The position numbers and the translations under genes were made by a program. The notes beneath the pieces are model-generated. The model was not told the origin of the DNA. It searched no databases and worked only from the letters and a program-made list of their open reading frames with translations. A stretch of DNA of 64,000 bases from Avipropionibacterium sp050157065 (lineage in GTDB: Bacteria > Actinomycetota > Actinomycetes > Propionibacteriales > Propionibacteriaceae), in assembly GCA_050157065.1 (NCBI GenBank), contig CP189573.1. One strand, written 5' to 3'. Of this stretch, positions 42,069 through 49,430 are shown piece after piece (the stretch's first letter is position 1; every line of letters starts with the position of its first letter).

Positions 42069-42871
42069 TGGCCACCCGTACTCCCACCCGTCCTTCCACC
42101 CGGTCGAGCACCGGCGCGCGGAAGGGTTCCGGTCGCGGCAACTCCACCGGCCGCCGCCAGCGCGGGATCTCCGACGCCACCGTACGGATCCAGCTCCGCC
42201 GCCGGCGGTCCCGGCTCCGGGCCGCCCTGCGGTGGGGGATCGCGGTGGTGCTGGTGGCCGCGGTCGGCGCCGGGGTCTGGTTGGTCGGCTTCTCCAGTGT
42301 GCTGAGCGTCCGCCAGGTCACGGTCACCGGGACCACCGTCGCCGACCCGGACCGGGTCCGCGACACCGCCGGCATCGTGCTCGGTACGCCACTGGCCCGG
42401 ATCGACTCCGGTGCGGTCGAACAGCGGGTCGGCAGCCTGGCCCCGGTGAAGTCGGTGCAACTGGAGCGGCACTGGCCCGACCGGGTGACCATCGTCGTCA
42501 CCGAGCGGACCCCCGTGCTGGCGGTCCGGCAGAACAATTCGACCGGCATCCTGCTGGTCGACGCCGAGGGCGTGCCGTTCACCGAGGTGACCTCCGTGCC
42601 GACCGGGATGGTGGTGGCCTCGACCCCGAAGCCGGAGCTGTTGGCGCCGTTGGCGACCGTCGTGACCAGCCTCCCGCCGGCCCTGGCGGAGCGGACCACC
42701 GAGATCTCGGCCGAGACCCAGGACTCGATCGAGCTCAGCGTCGACGGCAAGCGGGTCATCTGGGGCAGCGTCGAACGCAGTGACTTCAAGGCCACCGTGC
42801 TGGTCGCCCTGATGAAGCAGGAGGGGTCGGTGTACGACGTGTCGGCTCCCGACCATCCGGCCGTACGATGA
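42068..42871 (+). CDS. ftsQ: Division protein FtsQ/DivIB
   Basis: A 267-residue bitopic protein. A basic, Ser/Thr/Arg-rich cytosolic tail (1-55) precedes one TM helix (WGIAVVLVAAVGAGVWLVGF, 56-75). Then comes the POTRA domain (VLSVRQVTVTGTTVADPDRVRD) and the FtsQ beta-domain with VERHWP-like VQLERHWPDRVTIVVTERTPV. It links FtsL/FtsI to the divisome. The ATG overlaps the murC stop. It ends the tight murE-ftsQ run; ftsZ has its own promoter. Confidence 0.92.
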   Translation: MATRTPTRPSTRSSTGARKGSGRGNSTGRRQRGISDATVRIQLRRRRSRLRAALRWGIAVVLVAAVGAGVWLVGFSSVLSVRQVTVTGTTVADPDRVRDTAGIVLGTPLARIDSGAVEQRVGSLAPVKSVQLERHWPDRVTIVVTERTPVLAVRQNNSTGILLVDAEGVPFTEVTSVPTGMVVASTPKPELLAPLATVVTSLPPALAERTTEISAETQDSIELSVDGKRVIWGSVERSDFKATVLVALMKQEGSVYDVSAPDHPAVR

Positions 42872-43080
42872 CGTCCGTCGGGCCCTCGGAGCACCAAAGC
42901 CTGAAGTAGAGATAGAGAGATTGTCGCCAATTCCTTGCTGTTGGGCGTGGCGCGCCACCCGAATGTGGACAGGCGATTCGCCGTCCCCATAGCCTGACGT
43001 GACCAAGGGGTCGGCTCCTCGGTGCGAGGTCGACCTCAGGTTCAGACTTCGCGGCAGTTCTCGAGTGAGGAAGTTCATCG
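42872..43080 (+). promoter_or_regulatory. ftsZ promoter/leader region
   Basis: A 209-bp gap. TGGACA (42966-42971), 18-bp spacer and TAGCCT (42990-42995) make a reasonable promoter, which gives a leader of about 80 nt ending in GAGGAAG before GTG 43081. Upstream at 42947-42958 is the perfect palindrome GTGGCGCGCCAC, a possible operator. A purine-rich GTAGAGATAGAGAGA lies near 42906-42920. No gene is seen. Confidence 0.55.
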
Positions 43081-44457
43081 GTGGTTACGGCATCCCAGAA
43101 CTACTTGGCCATCATCAAGGTCGTCGGTGTCGGCGGCGGTGGTGTGAATGCGGTCAACCGCATGATTGACGCAGGCCTGAGGGGTGTCGAGTTCATCGCG
43201 GTGAACACGGATGCCCAGGCCCTGCTGATGAGTGACGCCGACGTCAAGCTCGACATCGGCCGCGAGCTGACCCGCGGCCTCGGCGCCGGGGCGGACCCCG
43301 ACAAGGGGCGGCAGGCCGCCGAGGACCACGGCGAGGAGATCGAGGAGGTGCTCCGCGGCGCCGACATGGTCTTCGTCACCGCCGGTGAGGGCGGCGGTAC
43401 GGGCACCGGCGGCGCTCCCGTGGTGGCACGGATCGCCCGCGCGCTCGGTGCGCTGACCATCGGCGTGGTGACCCGACCGTTCGGCTTCGAGGGACGCCGT
43501 CGCTCGGTGCAGGCCGACGAGGGGATCGAGGCGCTCCGGGAGGAGGTCGACACCCTCATCGTCATCCCGAACGACAAACTGCTCGACATGATCGACCACC
43601 AGGTCGCGATCCTCGACGCGTTCAAGGCCGCCGACCAGGTGCTGATGCAGGGTGTCTCCGGCATCACCGACCTGATCACCACGCCGGGCCTGATCAACCT
43701 CGACTTCGCCGACGTGAAGTCGGTGATGTCCAACGCCGGTTCGGCCCTGATGGGCATCGGCACCGGCCGCGGTGAGGACCGGGCCCGCGCCGCCGCGGAG
43801 TCCGCGGTGTCGTCACCACTGCTGGAGGCGAGCATCGAGGGCGCCCGTGGTGTGCTGCTGTCGATCGCCGGTGGCTCGGACCTCGGCCTGTTCGAGGTGT
43901 CGTCGGCCGCGAGCCTGATCCAGGCGGCGGCGCACGAGGACGCGAACATCATCTTCGGCACCGTGATCGACGACGCCCTCGGCGACGAGGTGCGCGTCAC
44001 CGTCATCGCCGCCGGCTTCGAAGGCGGTGAACCGCCGCGGCGGCAGCAGGGCATCGCCCGCAACCGACCTGCACAGGGCCAGCAGCAGCGTCCGGCCCAG
44101 GGCGCTCCGTCCGGGCAGCCGGGCCAGGGCCAGCAGGGGCAGGGGCATCTGGGACAGGGCCAGCAGGGGCAGCAGGCCCCGGGGCAGCAGGCACAGCCCG
44201 GCCAGGCACCCGCGGGTCAGGGTGGTCAGCCGGGTCAGGGTGGCCAGTCGGGTCAGGGTGGTCAGTCGGGCCAGGGTGGTCAGTCGGGCCAGGGTGGTCA
44301 GCCGGCGCCCGGCGGGCAGGGTCGGCCCAGTCAGGGCGAACGGCCGGGGCAGGGCATGGGTGGCCAGGGGCAGCCGCAGGGCCGTCCCGAGCAGCGGCGT
44401 CCGACACCGCCACCGCCCGGCGACGACGAGCTGGACATCCCCGACTTCCTGAAGTGA
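43081..44457 (+). CDS. ftsZ: Cell division GTPase FtsZ
   Basis: A 458-residue tubulin homologue that forms the Z-ring. IKVVGVGGGGVNAVNRMI, the G-box GGGTGTGGAPVVARIA and the T7 loop NLDFADVKSVM are present. The globular part ends near 315. The linker of about 130 residues is Gly/Gln-rich, with GGQSGQ repeats from an 18-bp DNA repeat, and the C-terminal peptide DDELDIPDFLK is the canonical SepF/FtsW-binding tail. GTG 43081 has GAGGAAG upstream. Confidence 0.96.
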   Translation: MVTASQNYLAIIKVVGVGGGGVNAVNRMIDAGLRGVEFIAVNTDAQALLMSDADVKLDIGRELTRGLGAGADPDKGRQAAEDHGEEIEEVLRGADMVFVTAGEGGGTGTGGAPVVARIARALGALTIGVVTRPFGFEGRRRSVQADEGIEALREEVDTLIVIPNDKLLDMIDHQVAILDAFKAADQVLMQGVSGITDLITTPGLINLDFADVKSVMSNAGSALMGIGTGRGEDRARAAAESAVSSPLLEASIEGARGVLLSIAGGSDLGLFEVSSAASLIQAAAHEDANIIFGTVIDDALGDEVRVTVIAAGFEGGEPPRRQQGIARNRPAQGQQQRPAQGAPSGQPGQGQQGQGHLGQGQQGQQAPGQQAQPGQAPAGQGGQPGQGGQSGQGGQSGQGGQSGQGGQPAPGGQGRPSQGERPGQGMGGQGQPQGRPEQRRPTPPPPGDDELDIPDFLK

Positions 44458-44470
44458 CCGACTGAGCGTC

Positions 44471-45247
44471 GTGTTCCACCACCGAACCGATCTCGCGGGG
44501 CTGGGGTTCGCCTTCACCGACCGTCACGGCGGCGCCAGCCTGCCTCCGTACGACAGCCTCAACCTGGGCCGGACCGATCTGGACGACCCGGAGGCCGTGG
44601 CGACCAACCTGCAGCGGGTCCGGGCCGAGCTCGGGCTCGCCGAGCTGCCGTCCGGGGGACCCGTGGTGACGCTGGCGCAGATCCACTCCGCCGACGTCGT
44701 CGAGATCGACCGCAGCCGGCTGACCGACTGGGACGACCGGTCGCCACTCGGTTCGTCGGGTGGCCGCCCGCCGCTGGTCCGGGCCGACGCGATGGTCACC
44801 ACGCTGCCGCAGGTGGCGCTCACGATTCGGGTCGCCGACTGCCTGCCGGTGGTGCTCGCCGACCGCGGGGCCGGAGTGCTCGGGGTGGCCCACGCCGGCC
44901 GCCGAGGACTGGTCGACGGCATCCTGCCCCGCACCGTGGAGCGGATGCGGGCACTCGGCGCGAGCGACATCACGGCCTGGGTCGGGCCGAGCATCTGCGG
45001 TGCCTGCTACGAGGTGCCGCCGGAGATGGCCGCGGAGGTGGCGGCCGTACTGCCGGGCTCGGCGAGCACCACCTCGCAGGGGACCACGGGGCTCGACCTG
45101 GCCGCCGGTGCCGTACGGCAGCTCGCCGACGCCGGCTGTCCGGCCGAGGTGGTCGGTGGTTGCACCGCGGAGGACCGGTCGCTGTACTCCCATCGCCGCG
45201 ACGGTCCCGCCACCGGTCGGCTGGCCGGCATCGCCTGGCTGACCTGA
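44471..45247 (+). CDS. pgeF: Peptidoglycan editing factor PgeF (YfiH/laccase-domain)
   Basis: A 258-residue protein of the multicopper polyphenol oxidase (DUF152) family, which hydrolyses mis-incorporated residues from muropeptide precursors in known members. FTDRHGGAS, SLNLG, AQIHSADVV, VADCLPVVLAD and VAHAGRRGLVDGI supply the His-Cys-His metal site, and GPSICGACYEVP follows. GTG 44471, 13 bp after ftsZ, has no strong ribosome-binding site. The last 30 bp of the gene recur imperfectly downstream. Confidence 0.9.
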   Translation: MFHHRTDLAGLGFAFTDRHGGASLPPYDSLNLGRTDLDDPEAVATNLQRVRAELGLAELPSGGPVVTLAQIHSADVVEIDRSRLTDWDDRSPLGSSGGRPPLVRADAMVTTLPQVALTIRVADCLPVVLADRGAGVLGVAHAGRRGLVDGILPRTVERMRALGASDITAWVGPSICGACYEVPPEMAAEVAAVLPGSASTTSQGTTGLDLAAGAVRQLADAGCPAEVVGGCTAEDRSLYSHRRDGPATGRLAGIAWLT

Positions 45248-45601
45248 ACCGCGTCGCTGGTGGCCTGGCTGGCATCGCTTGGCTGATCCGGGCCGCGCCG
45301 AGTGCCCGGTGGCCGCGTCAAGGCCTCTCCAGGCGCCCCTTCGATGCCGAGGTCTCGCTTCGTCTGATCGATCGGGCAGTTGGAGTGGCAGCCGAGCCAG
45401 TTTCGGCTCTCCGACTGTCCTCTCGGTGCGTGGGGGTCTCGCCGACTGCCCTCTCGGTGTGCCGGGGCGTTCCCGCGGGAACGTGGCTGCCCGTCTCGGC
45501 GTGTCACGGCGAGTCCCCCACGCTGCGGGCAGTCGGGCGGTTAGTGTCAATGGTGTGCGTTAGGAAGGCGTGCTCCGGCGACGGTTGAGGAAGGTTTGGT
45601 C
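45248..45601 (+). other. 354-bp non-coding, repeat- and hairpin-rich gap at the usual yggS position
   Basis: No ORF here has a ribosome-binding site or family match. The first part (45259-45288) repeats the end of pgeF (45215-45244) at 25 of 30 positions. CCGACTGTCCTCTCGGTGCG recurs almost exactly as CCGACTGCCCTCTCGGTGTG. CGTGGGGGTCTCGCC (45429-45443) pairs with 45508-45522 at 14 of 15 positions. CGTTCCCGCGGGAACG (45468-45483) is a perfect palindrome inside that loop. CGACTGCCC (45443-45451) can also pair with GGGCAGTCG (45527-45535), which would cross the first stem. Probably a structured leader or terminator before sepF. Confidence 0.6.
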
Positions 45602-46180
45602 ATGGCTGAGCGACTGAGGAAGGCTGCTGCGTGGCTCGGTCTGGTGACCGACGATCGCTACAACGAGTACGGCCACGCCGACGACGAGCTGACCGAGGGG
45701 GTCGATCTCGACGAGTACGTCGACGACGACCTGGCCGATCGGCATCGTGGCGAGGAGGCCAGCGTGACCGAGATCGGTCACCACCGCCGTACCAGCAGGG
45801 CCGTCGAACGGAGCGGTGTCGAGCGGGCGGGCGGCTACGAGCCGTCGGTCGCCGCGACGGCCACCGCCACCGTGCCGACGGCAGCGACCTCCCGGGAGGC
45901 TGACTTGTCCCGCATCATCACCGTCCACCCGCGGACCTACAACGAGGCGCGGGCGATCGGCGAGCACTTCCGTGACGGTGTGCCCGTGATCATGAACCTC
46001 AGCGACATGGACGACCCGGACGCCAAGCGTCTGGTGGACTTCGCCGCTGGCTTGATCTTTGGCCTGCGTGGCAGCATTGACCGTGTGACCAGCAGGGTGT
46101 TCCTGCTGTCACCGCCCAACGTCAATGTGACGGCCGAGGACAAGGAACGCATCGCCGGCGAGTTCTTCAACCAGAGTTGA
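45602..46180 (+). CDS. sepF: Z-ring anchor SepF
   Basis: A 192-residue protein. The N-terminal amphipathic helix (AERLRKAAAWLGLV) binds membrane. An acidic linker (YGHADDELTEGVDLDEYVDDD, in part) follows, then the SepF core from RIITVHPRTYNEARAIGEHF to NVTAEDKERIAGEFF. SepF tethers FtsZ through its C-terminal peptide, replacing FtsA, which is absent. ATG 45602 has GAGGAAGG about 6 nt upstream. Confidence 0.94.
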   Translation: MAERLRKAAAWLGLVTDDRYNEYGHADDELTEGVDLDEYVDDDLADRHRGEEASVTEIGHHRRTSRAVERSGVERAGGYEPSVAATATATVPTAATSREADLSRIITVHPRTYNEARAIGEHFRDGVPVIMNLSDMDDPDAKRLVDFAAGLIFGLRGSIDRVTSRVFLLSPPNVNVTAEDKERIAGEFFNQS

Positions 46181-46208
46181 GGCCGCCCGCGAGGACGGAG
46201 AGCACGCT

Positions 46209-46502
46209 GTGGTACTGATCGGTCAGATCATCAATGTCGTCCTGAACCTCTACTTCATGGTCCTCATCGCGAGGATGGTCCTGTCGTGGGTCCCGGTGCT
46301 GGTCCCGGGCTGGGAGCCGCGCGGCCCGTTCCTGGTCGTCGCCGAGGTGATCTACTCGCTCACCGACCCGCCACTCCGCTTCCTCCGGAAGTTCCTGCCG
46401 TCGGTGCAGATCGGCACCGTGGCCTTCGACCTGGCCTTCCTGGTGCTCGCGATCGGCGTGAGCGTGCTGATGTGGATCAACGCGATGGTGTTCTTCCGCT
46501 GA
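46209..46502 (+). CDS. YggT-family membrane protein
   Basis: A 97-residue protein with two TM helices (QIINVVLNLYFMVLIARMVLSW and FDLAFLVLAIGVSVLMWINA, in part) around the conserved loop LTDPPLRFLRKFLP. YggT/YlmG proteins lie between sepF and divIVA in most Gram-positive genomes and affect septum or membrane organisation. GTG 46209 starts 28 bp after sepF, probably on the same transcript. Confidence 0.92.
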   Translation: MVLIGQIINVVLNLYFMVLIARMVLSWVPVLVPGWEPRGPFLVVAEVIYSLTDPPLRFLRKFLPSVQIGTVAFDLAFLVLAIGVSVLMWINAMVFFR

Positions 46503-46582
46503 GCCGTACGGCGCCGACGAGCGCCACAGCCGTACCGCCGAGTCACACCAGCCACCCCCGTCCCGCCCTGCCGCCACCCCCG

Positions 46583-46613
46583 TTTACCCATTCGTGACAT
46601 TTAGCGGTAACGT
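46583..46613 (+). promoter_or_regulatory. Candidate divIVA promoter
   Basis: TTTACC (46583-46588), 19-bp spacer, TAACGT (46608-46613) in the 215-bp gap before divIVA. The spacing is slightly long. The gap shows no gene; the remaining sequence (46620-46717) would be a leader of about 100 nt. Confidence 0.45.
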
Positions 46614-46717
46614 GTCGGCTGCCGTACCGAGAGGCTTGGGTGTCCGTGGGGAAGTCGGCCCGGTACGGTGGTGAGCGGACCAAACAGTCCGACCTTGACG
46701 ACTACCAGAGGTGAACG

Positions 46718-47626
46718 ATGACGCTGACGCTGGACGATGTGCGCAACATGAAGTTCCGCATGGCTCGGCGCGCCGGCTATGAAGTGATCGACGTCGACCA
46801 GTTCGTCGATCAGGTTGAAGAGTCCTTCGCGCAGTTGACCGAGGAGAACGAGCTGCTGAAGAAGCAGGTCGCCGAGCTCGAGCGCGCGGCCGCGAACGCC
46901 GAGTCCGCCAGCCCGTACGCCGCCGAGTCCGCACAGCGCGAGCCCGAGGCCAAGCAGACCGCCCCCGAGGCGCCGGCCGCCACGGCTCAGGGCGAGGGCG
47001 GTGAGGAGTTGGTCGTCCGTACCGCCGATGACGCCAGCCCCGCCGTCGTACGGCTGGTCCAGCTCGCCACCGAGCAGGCCGAGCGGTTGGTCACCGAGGC
47101 CCGTGAGGAGTCGCAGGAGATCTTGTCGCGTGCCCGGCAGGAGGCGAACGGGATCACCACCGGCGCCCGCACCGAGGCCGAGCGCATGGAGTCGGACGCC
47201 CGACTGCACGCCGATCGGGTCCGCAACGAGGCCGAGGGTCGGGCGACCGCCTTCGACGAGGAGCTCAAGGTTCGTCGTCGCGACACCTTTGCGGCCATGG
47301 AGACCGAGCGTGATCAACTGCGTGACTCGGTCAGCAAGCTGCGCGGGTTCGAGCAGAACTTCCGCAAGAACCTGACCGACCACCTCAAGGGCCAGATCGC
47401 CGGCCTCGAGAAGGGTGTCTTCGAGCCGGGCGAGGCGCCGGAGCTGTTGACCCCCGACGCCGACGAGGACTCCCGGGGCTCCCAGCGGGGCGCCCAGCAG
47501 GGGTCGAGCTCGAACACGTCGGGCCAGGGCCAGCGGAGTTCCGAGTCCCAGGGCCAGTCAGGGCAGCAGGGTGGCGGTCAGTCCGACACCCCGCGGCTCG
47601 ACGCGCTGCTGGGCGGCCAGGGCTGA
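46718..47626 (+). CDS. divIVA: Polar growth protein DivIVA (Wag31)
   Basis: A 302-residue coiled-coil protein. The N-terminal DivIVA domain, LTLDDVRNMKFRMARRAGYEVIDVDQFVDQ (in part), senses membrane curvature. Two coiled coils follow: EENELLKKQVAELERAA, then, after an Ala/Glu-rich linker, a long one from VRLVQLATEQAERL to FEQNFRKNLTDHL. The C-terminus is a Gly/Gln/Ser-rich low-complexity tail. In actinobacteria it recruits wall synthesis to the pole. ATG 46718 follows CAGAGGTGA. A strong terminator follows the gene. Confidence 0.95.
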   Translation: MTLTLDDVRNMKFRMARRAGYEVIDVDQFVDQVEESFAQLTEENELLKKQVAELERAAANAESASPYAAESAQREPEAKQTAPEAPAATAQGEGGEELVVRTADDASPAVVRLVQLATEQAERLVTEAREESQEILSRARQEANGITTGARTEAERMESDARLHADRVRNEAEGRATAFDEELKVRRRDTFAAMETERDQLRDSVSKLRGFEQNFRKNLTDHLKGQIAGLEKGVFEPGEAPELLTPDADEDSRGSQRGAQQGSSSNTSGQGQRSSESQGQSGQQGGGQSDTPRLDALLGGQG

Positions 47627-47652
47627 GCCCACCGCGCTGAACCGATCATCTC

Positions 47653-47694
47653 GAGTCCCGCCGGGATCGCTGCACAGCGGTCCCGGCGGGACTC
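47653..47694 (+). terminator. Strong terminator after divIVA
   Basis: Perfect 14-bp stem GAGTCCCGCCGGGA / TCCCGGCGGGACTC with a 14-nt loop, followed by GTTCTG. It marks the end of the dcw transcription block. Confidence 0.85.
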
Positions 47695-47740
47695 GTTCTG
47701 CATGATCCACAACAGGTGTGCCACAGGCGTGCGTTCCTCC

Positions 47741-47769
47741 TTGCCTAATGTGCTGTCAGACGTTACGGT
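47741..47769 (+). promoter_or_regulatory. Promoter of the DksA/TraR-like gene
   Basis: TTGCCT (47741-47746), 17-bp spacer, TACGGT (47764-47769). The leader is about 35 nt and ends in GGGGAGAGA before ATG 47812. Likely drives the DksA-like, lspA and rluD genes, which overlap. Confidence 0.65.
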
Positions 47770-47811
47770 CAGCCGCACACATGTGGTCCGGAGCGGTTGA
47801 GGGGAGAGACG

Positions 47812-48804
47812 ATGTCCACCACGGGCAAGTCGCCACGGCCCAGCAGTGCCGCGTCCAAGACGCCGGCCGCCCGGGCGACGTCGGGCAGGCAGGTGACCGC
47901 GACCAAGAAGTCCAGCCCGGCCAAGCGGACGGCACCGGCGAAGAAGGCAGCCCGCACCGGCAAGAAGACGGCCGCGACCACGGCGTCAGGGACGAAGGCG
48001 GCGGCTACGAAGGCAGCTTCGGCTACGAAGGCGGCTTCGGGTACGGGGGCTGCGGCGGGTACGTCGAGGTCTCGGAAGGCCGCACCGACGAAGCAGGGTC
48101 CCGCCACGAAGTCCGCACCGGCGAAGAAGGCACCGGCGAAGGAACCTGCACCGGCGAAGAAGGCCGCCTCGAAGAAGGCGACCACCAGCAAGGCGACCAC
48201 CAGCAAGGCGACCACCAGCAAGACGACCACCAGCAAGACGACCACCAGCAAGGCGACGCCGGCCCGTCAGCGGGCATCGGCGACGAAGTCAACATCCACC
48301 TCGAAGACCACACCAGCGAAGAAGGTTTCTGTGACCAAGGCTCCGGCCACCAAGACGGCATCGTCGACTGCGGCTGCCACCCGCGGCAACTCCCGTACCA
48401 GCAAGGCCACGGCCGGCGATCTGGTCGTTCGCGTCGACGAGGATCCGTGGACGGAGGCGGAGCTCGCCGAGCTGCGGGAGGAGCTGACTGCCGAGATCGA
48501 GCGGCACGAGGCACACGCCCGGACCGTCCGGGCCGACCTGGCCGACCTGCTGGTCTCCGGTGAGGGCGGTGGCGGTGATGCGGCCGACGTCGGGACCTCC
48601 AACTTCGAACGTGATCAGGAACTGGCGCTGGCCGCGTACGCCTCCGAGGCGATCAACCAGACCCGGCTCGCACTGCAGAAGATGGCGCAGGGTACGTACG
48701 GGCAGTGCGACAACTGTGGTCAGCCGATCGGCAAGGGGCGGTTGCAGGTGTACCCGCGTGCCACACTGTGCATGACATGCAAGGAACGCGAGGAACGACG
48801 CTGA
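47812..48804 (+). CDS. DksA/TraR-type C4 zinc-finger protein with long Lys-rich N-terminus
   Basis: A 330-residue protein. The C-terminal 120 residues are the family domain: DPWTEAELAELREELTAEI coiled coil, then LALQKMAQGTYGQCDNCGQPIGKGRLQ and CMTCKEREERR (in part) with a Cys4 zinc site. The first 200 residues are Lys/Ala/Thr/Ser-rich, histone-H1-like, with six KATTS-type repeats coded by a 15-bp DNA repeat (about 48174-48258). Usual family members have about 120-200 residues. It may bind DNA or RNA polymerase; the tail resembles the basic tails of actinobacterial nucleoid proteins. ATG 47812. Confidence 0.88.
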   Translation: MSTTGKSPRPSSAASKTPAARATSGRQVTATKKSSPAKRTAPAKKAARTGKKTAATTASGTKAAATKAASATKAASGTGAAAGTSRSRKAAPTKQGPATKSAPAKKAPAKEPAPAKKAASKKATTSKATTSKATTSKTTTSKTTTSKATPARQRASATKSTSTSKTTPAKKVSVTKAPATKTASSTAAATRGNSRTSKATAGDLVVRVDEDPWTEAELAELREELTAEIERHEAHARTVRADLADLLVSGEGGGGDAADVGTSNFERDQELALAAYASEAINQTRLALQKMAQGTYGQCDNCGQPIGKGRLQVYPRATLCMTCKEREERR

Positions 48805-49430
48805 AACTCGACCGACGGCTGATCTGGGCCGCGGTCGTCGTCGTCCTTGCGACCATCGACCAGGTCACCAAGCAGCTTGCCCTGACCCACCTCGAGCCAG
48901 GTCAGTCGGTGCAGGTGATCGGTGACCTGCTCCGGCTGCTGCTGGTCTTCAACGACGGTGCCTCGTTCGGGCTGGGCGGTGGCGGCCAGTTGACCTGGGT
49001 GTTCACCCTCTTCTCCAGCTGTGTACTGGTCGGCATTACCTGGTTCGTCCTCTTCCGGTTGAAGCACCGGGGATGGGCCGTGGTGCTCGGACTGATCGGT
49101 GCCGGTGTGGTCGGCAACCTGACCGACCGGCTGTTCCGGGCCCCCGGGTTCCCCGTCGGGCACGTCGTCGACTTCCTGCAGCTGCCGTACTGGCCGATCT
49201 TCAACGTCGCCGACATGGGCGTCGTGTTCGGCGCGATCGGGATCATCTGGTTGGCGGTGATCAAGAACGTCCCACCGGGGGACCCCTACCCCGAGGACGA
49301 CCCGGACGCCGAAGCTGATCATGACACCGAAGCTGATCACGACACCGAAACTGATCACGACACCGAAACTGATCAGGACGGTGGGGCCGAGCAGGACGCC
49401 GGGCCGCATCCCAGGGACACCTCCTCGTGA
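48777..49430 (+). CDS. lspA: Lipoprotein signal peptidase LspA with acidic repeat tail
   Basis: About 217 residues from ATG 48777. Four TM helices; catalytic Asps lie in VGNLTDRLFR and FNVADMGVVFG, and ATIDQVTKQLA and FNDGASFGL are typical. Start uncertain: the only good ribosome-binding site (GAGGAA 48790-48795) precedes a CTG at 48801, which would overlap the previous stop as CTGA and give the normal N-terminus LKLDRRLIW. ATG 48777 is the nearest standard codon. The C-terminal tail of about 45 residues repeats DHDTEA/T four times (18-bp DNA repeat) and is absent from most LspA proteins. Confidence 0.9.
   Translation: MQGTRGTTLKLDRRLIWAAVVVVLATIDQVTKQLALTHLEPGQSVQVIGDLLRLLLVFNDGASFGLGGGGQLTWVFTLFSSCVLVGITWFVLFRLKHRGWAVVLGLIGAGVVGNLTDRLFRAPGFPVGHVVDFLQLPYWPIFNVADMGVVFGAIGIIWLAVIKNVPPGDPYPEDDPDAEADHDTEADHDTETDHDTETDQDGGAEQDAGPHPRDTSS

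Noticed and set aside
48174..48260. Regular short repeats that might be a CRISPR array
   Set aside because: Units are 15 bp with no spacers and lie in frame in a coding region (KATTS repeats). No cas genes in the window.
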